64,000 nt of DNA, taken from contig NZ_SWKM01000011.1 of assembly GCF_005871205.1 (NCBI RefSeq), forward strand, positions 992,001-1,056,000, in the 5' to 3' direction. Shown here one piece after another: positions 59,335 through 64,000 of the stretch. A model generated the notes under the pieces. It searched no databases. It had not been told where the DNA came from and saw only the letters and a list, made by a program, of their open reading frames with translations. Within the stretch, counting starts at the first letter, position 1; the number at the start of each line of letters is the position of its first letter. This DNA comes from Marinobacter alexandrii. GTDB taxonomy: Bacteria; Pseudomonadota; Gammaproteobacteria; Pseudomonadales; Oleiphilaceae. The translations under genes were made by a program, and so were the position numbers.

Positions 59335-59346
59335 TATGCAGTCATT

Positions 59347-60246
59347 ATGGATTGGGATTATCTTCGATATATACGCGCCCTGGCAATAGGCGGAACCCTC
59401 GCCAAAGCAGGCGAATTGCTGGGTGTGCATCAAACCACGGTGCTACGTCGACTGGACCAGATGGAAGAGTCGATGGGAGTGCAGTTTTTCGAACGGAACC
59501 GCGATGGTTTGCAACTGACCCCGGTGGGCGAAACCGCCTTCCGTGAGGCCGATCGGCTGGCGATCGCCATGGAAAACCTGGAGCGCAAGCTGGTGGGCCA
59601 GGATTCAGCTCCGGTGGGTAAGGTCAGACTGGCCGCGGAAGACGCCATCCTGAACACCTTGCTCAGCCCGATCCTGGCGGACCTGGTTCGAGAGTTCCCG
59701 GATATCGAGCTGGAAGTGCTGACCGACAACGATGTCGCGAACCTCAGCCATCGGGAAGCCGATCTGACCCTGCGCTGTGATAACAAGCCCCAGGCAACGC
59801 TGGACGGCGAACGCATCGCCGCCGTCGAATCGGCGGTCTATGGCGCAGCCCTTTATTGTCGCCGGAACCGTCAGATGGACATTGAGAATGATCCCGAGGC
59901 CTGTGTCTGGATCGTGCCCGATGAAACCTTCAGTCACTTGGCCACCGGACGCTGGTATCGCAAGCATCTGAAGAACGCCCAGTCGCTGATTCGGTGCAAT
60001 AGCCTGCAGTCTATGCACGCACTGGCCTGTGCCGGGGCTGGGCTGGCGGTACTGCCGTGTTACTTGGGCGAGGGCGCCAAGGAGCTGCGCCGGCTGACGG
60101 ATCCGCTAGAAGGTGAGAGCGTTGACCTCTGGCTGCACGTCAGCCAGGACACTCAGCAGATGGCCCGGGTACGGATCGTGATGGAGTTCCTGGTGGACCG
60201 GCTTCAGGCGCTGGAATCGACCATCGAAATCAGCGCTTCGCTCTAA
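59347..60246 (+). CDS. LysR-family transcriptional regulator
   Basis: A 299-residue protein. The winged helix reads MDWDYLRYIRALAIGGTLAK with GVHQTTVLRRLDQMEESMGV and LTPVGETAFREADRL. The effector domain begins near residue 90 (GKVRLAAEDAILNTLLSPIL) and contains LVREFPDIELEVLTDNDVAN. The HQTTVLRRLDQME recognition helix is typical of a group with few characterised members. Its own gene is preceded by a nested dyad. Confidence 0.92.
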   Translation: MDWDYLRYIRALAIGGTLAKAGELLGVHQTTVLRRLDQMEESMGVQFFERNRDGLQLTPVGETAFREADRLAIAMENLERKLVGQDSAPVGKVRLAAEDAILNTLLSPILADLVREFPDIELEVLTDNDVANLSHREADLTLRCDNKPQATLDGERIAAVESAVYGAALYCRRNRQMDIENDPEACVWIVPDETFSHLATGRWYRKHLKNAQSLIRCNSLQSMHALACAGAGLAVLPCYLGEGAKELRRLTDPLEGESVDLWLHVSQDTQQMARVRIVMEFLVDRLQALESTIEISASL

Positions 60247-60253
60247 AAACCAG

Positions 60254-60994
60254 TCAGCCACAGAAAGGCCAGAACTGGTACCAGCGCCAGCATTGGAATT
60301 CCTGCTCGCACGCCTTCAGCTGATTGTCGTAGCGGAAGGCCCGAGTCTGCACTCGGCCGGCCAGGGCGGTGATGTCTGGTTTCCGGTCGAACGTTCTGCG
60401 CTGGTAGCCGCCGCGACCCTCGTGGTACGCCAGATAGAGGTGGCGGGGGTTGTAGAAGTTGATGCCTAGCTGCCGGTTAGTCAGGTGGTTGTACCAGCCC
60501 ACAAAGTCCAGGGCGTATTCCATGTCGGTGCGAACGGTAAACCAGCCGTCGCCGTTGGCGGCCAGGTATTCGCGCCAGGCCGGGTCCAGGGCCTGGGCAT
60601 AGCCGTAGGCTGAGGTCGGCCGGGTCCATGGAATCAGCCCCCAGAGCAGTGTCCTGGGCGGGCGGGCATGGCTGCGAAACGACGATTCGTAGTACACAAA
60701 CGCCATCTGGGTGGCAATGGGCGTGCCCCAGCGGTGTTCGGATTCGCGAGCGTAGTCGTACCACACCGGATGTTCCCGGAAGATTTCACAAAGATCGTCG
60801 GGATTGGCGGGCGGGTCCGGCGCCAGCAGGCTAAACCTCAGCGTGGCCCATACACCCATCAGCAAGCCGAGCACTGGCAATCCGTACCACTTCACCCGTG
60901 ACCGCCAGTCATTAACACGACGCGTTCGGCGTCCCTTGCGTCGGCGCCAGGGTTTTCGGATTTTCCCTACCAAACTGTCATCTCCAAAGCCCAT
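60254..60994 (-). CDS. membrane-anchored SLT-domain protein, putative peptidoglycan hydrolase
   Basis: A 246-residue protein. A strongly basic N-terminus (RKPWRRRKGRRTRRVNDWR) precedes a membrane segment (WYGLPVLGLLMGVWATLRFS), giving a periplasmic C-terminal domain. That domain resembles SLT transglycosylases, with candidate catalytic Glu in MAFVYYESSFRSHARPP and the fold motifs TSAYGYAQALDPAWREYLAA and LYLAYHEGRGGYQRR. Several Cys at the end (LKACEQEFQCWRWYQFWPFC). Closest to lipoprotein SLT proteins of the DUF-type; activity is inference. Confidence 0.75.
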   Translation of the reverse strand: MGFGDDSLVGKIRKPWRRRKGRRTRRVNDWRSRVKWYGLPVLGLLMGVWATLRFSLLAPDPPANPDDLCEIFREHPVWYDYARESEHRWGTPIATQMAFVYYESSFRSHARPPRTLLWGLIPWTRPTSAYGYAQALDPAWREYLAANGDGWFTVRTDMEYALDFVGWYNHLTNRQLGINFYNPRHLYLAYHEGRGGYQRRTFDRKPDITALAGRVQTRAFRYDNQLKACEQEFQCWRWYQFWPFCG

Positions 60995-61062
60995 GGATTG
61001 CTTGATGCCCGAGCGGAACCCGTGTCATAAACAGGGCCTGCACACAACGAGATGGTAGATAA

Positions 61063-61893
61063 ATGAAGCTTGGCACCCTAGTTAAACCTGTTTTAGTTGC
61101 CGCCCTGCTGGTCTCCGGCAGTGCCACAGCAGCGCCTTCAGCGCAGCAGGTCCTGGCCGCGTCACCGGTGGACGACATCGTTGCCCAGTACCCGGCCATG
61201 ATGAGCCAGGGCATCCGCGAGGGCCTGAAACGCAGCGACCAGATACCTCCGATGGTGGCCGAAACCATTGGCTACGTGGTCAGTGGCAGTTTTCGCGCCG
61301 CTGACATTGAACGGCAGATCGTGCAGGATCTGAAAGCCGGTTTGACCGATCGGCAACTGGAAGCGGTAGCCGATTGGTACGAATCGCCGGTGGCCCGAAA
61401 AATCGCCGCGGCGGAAATCGTGGCGTCGGATCCGGTCATGTGGAAAGAGATCAAGGCCAGGGCGCCGGCGCTCAACGAGAAGTACCAGGGCAGTGACCGT
61501 GCCCGCATGTTCGACCGGTTCGACCGTGCCGCCCGCGCCACCGAAAGCGCCGTGGATACGTCCATTGCGGTTCAGCTCGGTTTGGCCACCGCCATGTCGG
61601 CGTTCAGCAGCGATTCGGTCAACTACGACCAGCTCAAGCAGCGCATTGAAAGTCAGCGTGGCGCCATCCGAGGTATCGTGGAGCAACAGGTTTACGAGAG
61701 CTATCTGTTTACTTACGAAACCATCAACAACGAGGAAATGAAACAATACCTGGCGTTCCTCGAAAGTGGTCCGGGTTCGGCGTTTTCCCGGGTAGTCACT
61801 GACAGCATCCAGCAAGCCATTACCGATCCGATTGAGTCGGTTGGTAACCAGATGGCACGGTTTCTGTCTCCGGAACAATCAAACGGTCAGTAA
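61063..61893 (+). CDS. DUF2059 secreted protein
   Basis: A 276-residue protein with a signal peptide (MKLGTLVKPVLVAALLVSGS to ATAAPSAQQ). The mature part is helical and contains DUF2059-type motifs: LTDRQLEAVADWYESPVARK and IAAAEIVASD in the centre, with a weaker second copy at the end (EMKQYLAFLESGPGSAFSRV). Function unknown; family is common in Gram-negative periplasm. Its 3' end overlaps the convergent RNase Z-like gene by 74 bases. Confidence 0.8.
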   Translation: MKLGTLVKPVLVAALLVSGSATAAPSAQQVLAASPVDDIVAQYPAMMSQGIREGLKRSDQIPPMVAETIGYVVSGSFRAADIERQIVQDLKAGLTDRQLEAVADWYESPVARKIAAAEIVASDPVMWKEIKARAPALNEKYQGSDRARMFDRFDRAARATESAVDTSIAVQLGLATAMSAFSSDSVNYDQLKQRIESQRGAIRGIVEQQVYESYLFTYETINNEEMKQYLAFLESGPGSAFSRVVTDSIQQAITDPIESVGNQMARFLSPEQSNGQ

Positions 61894-62944
61894 ACTGACC
61901 CAGCTCGGCGTAGACCTGCTCTCGGCGCCGAGCGTAGCGGTGCGAAAAGTGGAACGCCACCAGTTGCCGCACCTCCGCCGCGTTGGCGATGCGGGCGGTG
62001 GCTTCGGTGGTCAGGTGGCCGGTTCGTTTGGCCTGATCAGCGTCTGACACCATGAACGAAGCCTCGCAAAACAGGGTGTGGGCACTGCGCGCCAGATCGG
62101 TCATGCGGGCAATGTTCTCCCGGGTGTCGGCAAAGTCCGTGGCGTACACCACCGGTTCGCCGGCGGTCTGGATCAGTATTCGGGCCGCCAGATCCTCGGC
62201 CCGGTAGGTGCCACCGTTACCGGGTGAAATCAGTTCGTCCGGGCGCTTTCTCAGTACCGCCAGCTTGAGATCGTGCAGCCAGGGCCCGGCCTGGGCACCA
62301 ATCTCCTCCAATGCATTCTTCCGCACGTTGAGTTTGCCAAACGGCTCCCAGGCATAGGCCATCACCGGTGTGCCATGGTCCAGCATCGCGGCTCTTATCC
62401 GGAATTCCGTTTCCCGATGGATCACGTTACCGGGCGTGGGCAAGTCCTCCAGGGCCGCGGGTGGGCCAGCGCCGGCGTTCAGTTGCCAGCGTTTCAGGTG
62501 GTCACCGTGCCATTCGTTAACAACGAATTTGGGGCCCCGGTCTTCCACCCGATCCCACAGCAGCCCCCGAACCATGCCAGCAATATGGCCCAGTAGCCCG
62601 GGCGGGCCAAATAGCCGGCAGGACGGGAAGTGGCCGATTCGGCTGCGCAGGAACCAAAGAAACCCGCCGATGTGGTCGGCATGGCAGTGGGTAATGAAGA
62701 CATCGGTGACCTGGTGTGCGGACCGAAGCGCCATGCGTCCGCTATCACCCATGTCGAACAGCAGGCTGCGGGATTGGTGCAACAGGCGCAACTGCATCAG
62801 CGGATCGCCGCCAATTCCGTTGACCAGGGAGGCGACGGCGGGCCCCACTCGAACCACTATCTGAGGATCGTGGCCATTGCTGGTGAGTGCGCCCAGTTCC
62901 ACGCTGATCTCGAATGCGCCCCTGCCATTGTGATTCTGCTGCAT
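61820..62944 (-). CDS. RNase Z-like metallo-beta-lactamase-fold hydrolase
   Basis: About 374 residues from the ATG at 62944 (GGAGG 9 bases upstream); a longer frame has no ribosome site and overlaps the peptidase promoter. The zinc motif is VFITHCHADHIGGFLWFLRS (HxHxDH), with later ligands in AMLDHGTPVMAYA, VVYATDFADTRENI and FHFSHRY, the order seen in tRNase Z/ElaC. It could process tRNA 3' ends or be a phosphodiesterase of that family; no exosite arm is obvious. Long 3' overlap with DUF2059. Confidence 0.85.
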   Translation of the reverse strand: MQQNHNGRGAFEISVELGALTSNGHDPQIVVRVGPAVASLVNGIGGDPLMQLRLLHQSRSLLFDMGDSGRMALRSAHQVTDVFITHCHADHIGGFLWFLRSRIGHFPSCRLFGPPGLLGHIAGMVRGLLWDRVEDRGPKFVVNEWHGDHLKRWQLNAGAGPPAALEDLPTPGNVIHRETEFRIRAAMLDHGTPVMAYAWEPFGKLNVRKNALEEIGAQAGPWLHDLKLAVLRKRPDELISPGNGGTYRAEDLAARILIQTAGEPVVYATDFADTRENIARMTDLARSAHTLFCEASFMVSDADQAKRTGHLTTEATARIANAAEVRQLVAFHFSHRYARRREQVYAELGQFTDRLIVPETETVPSGYQPTQSDR

Positions 62945-63052
62945 TAGGTCCGCCTCCCATTGCCGCCGAACATCGCCCAGTGTGCTCGAAATTTGTACAA
63001 CCGGCGATTTGGGTCCAATCTCATAAGTATATGCGAACAGGGAGTTACTCCC

Positions 63053-64000
63053 ATGGATTTCAATGCTTACCAGAAAGCGTTGTCGGTTCAGTCGAGGGGG
63101 ACTGAGTGCCCGTTTGCACCCGGGGAATACGAACACCGTCTCGCCTGCGTCCGTCAGCGGATGGCTGATGACGATATCGACGCGCTGTTGCTGACCGACT
63201 GTTCCGACATTTTCTACCTCACCGGCTACAGCACCTTCGAGGTGTCTGTCCATGTTGCGCTGGTGGTCACTGGCTCGTCTCTGCTGCTACAGGTTCCCTC
63301 CATTGAAATGGGGCCGGCGATGGTGACTACCCGGGTGCCGAACGTATCCGGCTATCGCTGGGAAGGCATTGGTGAGGTGCTGTTACCCCTGATCGATGCC
63401 TTGAACGATTCCGCCGACACGGTGGGCATCGATGCCTGGCATGGATCACTGAGGCAGGGGGTGTTGGAAGGCTTAAAAGAAAGGCTTTCCGGTGTTCGTT
63501 TTGTGGATGCCGGCGGGTTGGTGAAGAAGGTTCGGATCGTGAAATCCGAAACCGAGATCGAGTTCCTGCGCCGCAGCGCGGAGATCACTGCGGTCGGGCT
63601 CAGGGCCGCGGTGGCGACTGTGCGTCCCGGTGTAACCGATAACGACATTGCCGCGGCTGGCGCCAGGGCGCTGCTTGAAGCTGGCAGCGAGTTCATGAGC
63701 ATGCAGCCTATTGTCACCACTGGGCGGCGCAGCAGTGTGATTCACGCCAATCACAATCGGGTGCAGGTGGAGCCGGATGAGCCGGTTTTTCTTGAGTTTG
63801 GTGCTACCTGGCATCGCTACACCGCGCCGATGATGCAGACGGTGGTTGCGGGTGAGCCTTCCGCGGAGATGGGGCGGGTGTTCGACGGCTGCCGGCGGGT
63901 GGTGGATGCTTTACTGGCGGCGATCAGGCCCGGTGCGACGTTTGATTTCGCGGCGCAACAGGCTGAAATTGCGCTGGCTCCGCTGGCCAGGAAGGTGTTC
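63053..64000 (+). CDS. M24-family metallopeptidase (Xaa-Pro peptidase/ectoine hydrolase-like), N-terminal part
   Basis: The frame starts at the ATG at 63053 (GGGAG upstream) and runs off the window after about 316 residues. The creatinase-like N-terminal domain contains YEHRLACVRQRMADDDIDAL and LTDCSDIFYLTGYSTFEVSV. The pita-bread domain begins with KSETEIEFLRRSAEITAVGL; metal ligands lie beyond the window or in the partial tail. The N-terminal motif NxxYLTGY is shared by aminopeptidase P, creatinase and DoeA; no ectoine genes are next to it in the window, so substrate is open. Confidence 0.85.
   Translation, partial: MDFNAYQKALSVQSRGTECPFAPGEYEHRLACVRQRMADDDIDALLLTDCSDIFYLTGYSTFEVSVHVALVVTGSSLLLQVPSIEMGPAMVTTRVPNVSGYRWEGIGEVLLPLIDALNDSADTVGIDAWHGSLRQGVLEGLKERLSGVRFVDAGGLVKKVRIVKSETEIEFLRRSAEITAVGLRAAVATVRPGVTDNDIAAAGARALLEAGSEFMSMQPIVTTGRRSSVIHANHNRVQVEPDEPVFLEFGATWHRYTAPMMQTVVAGEPSAEMGRVFDGCRRVVDALLAAIRPGATFDFAAQQAEIALAPLARKVF

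Noticed and set aside
1..64000. CRISPR array, rRNA, tRNA or intact insertion sequence
   Set aside because: No regularly spaced direct repeats, no tRNA T-loop with acceptor stem pairing, no rRNA segment and no transposase motifs (DDE, HUH) found on reading either strand.

Overview
The window looks like part of a chromosome from a marine gammaproteobacterium, most likely Marinobacter or a close relative. This is inferred from gene content only: a BCCT transporter, an AstA/DUF1338 pair, a LuxO/LuxU-like phosphorelay, TIGR02647, a tripartite tricarboxylate transporter and fatty acid-type CoA enzymes, in a moderately GC-rich background. I see no rRNA, tRNA, CRISPR array, intact insertion sequence or phage module.

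Layout. 0-2.7 kb: 5' end of a LysR gene, a minus-strand pair (class II aldolase, then an HD-domain protein with the six metal ligands of diiron oxygenases) and a divergent Crp/Fnr regulator. 2.7-11 kb: housekeeping and envelope genes (secreted protein, LysE exporter, lytic transglycosylase, YHS protein, shikimate kinase-like protein, PAS histidine kinase, BCCT carrier, DUF1328, DsbA-like protein, RsuA, TIGR02647). 11-16 kb: TVP38 membrane protein abutting a 731-residue glycosidase-like protein, then two overlapping EamA exporters. 16-23.5 kb: haloalkane dehalogenase, lipid kinase, solute-binding protein, sterol desaturase, GlxA-type regulator divergent from an alpha/beta hydrolase, DUF2244, MtgA. 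23.4-29 kb: CitA/DcuS-type two-component system divergent from tctC-tctB-tctA. 29-34.6 kb: flavin oxidoreductase, NAD(P)-binding protein, then a family III CoA-transferase, an enoyl-CoA hydratase and an IclR regulator. 34.6-39 kb: GMC dehydrogenase and mmsA divergent from a LysR gene with a perfect 19-bp palindrome between them; this arrangement fits 3-hydroxypropionate catabolism. 39-43 kb: old yellow enzyme, SelW-like protein, lipoprotein, L,D-transpeptidase.

43-52 kb is a signalling island with clear gene decay: a truncated cheV with an in-frame amber codon, a GAF/degenerate-GGDEF/EAL protein, a stub of a DUF3135-like gene, two chemoreceptors, a LuxO-like sigma-54 activator preceded by an HPt gene that appears to carry two compensating frameshifts, and a 61-codon reading frame directly under a consensus LexA box but interrupted by an amber codon. 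A C-terminal remnant of a ZIP transporter lies nearby at 38.9 kb.

52-64 kb: TauE/SafE exporter, AbiTii-like protein, isoaspartyl methyltransferase, astA overlapping a DUF1338 dioxygenase gene and divergent from an Lrp/AsnC gene whose upstream DNA carries three repeats at an exact 21-bp period, a 35-residue membrane peptide, an acyl-CoA synthetase, a 64-residue unknown protein divergent from a LysR gene with a nested dyad, an SLT-domain protein, a DUF2059 protein, an RNase Z-like hydrolase and the 5' part of an M24 peptidase gene.

No single dramatic new system stands out. The best leads are the HD-oxygenase/aldolase operon, the TVP38/glycosidase pair, the SOS-box small gene with its amber codon, the astA-DUF1338-Lrp unit and the putative 3-hydroxypropionate operon.
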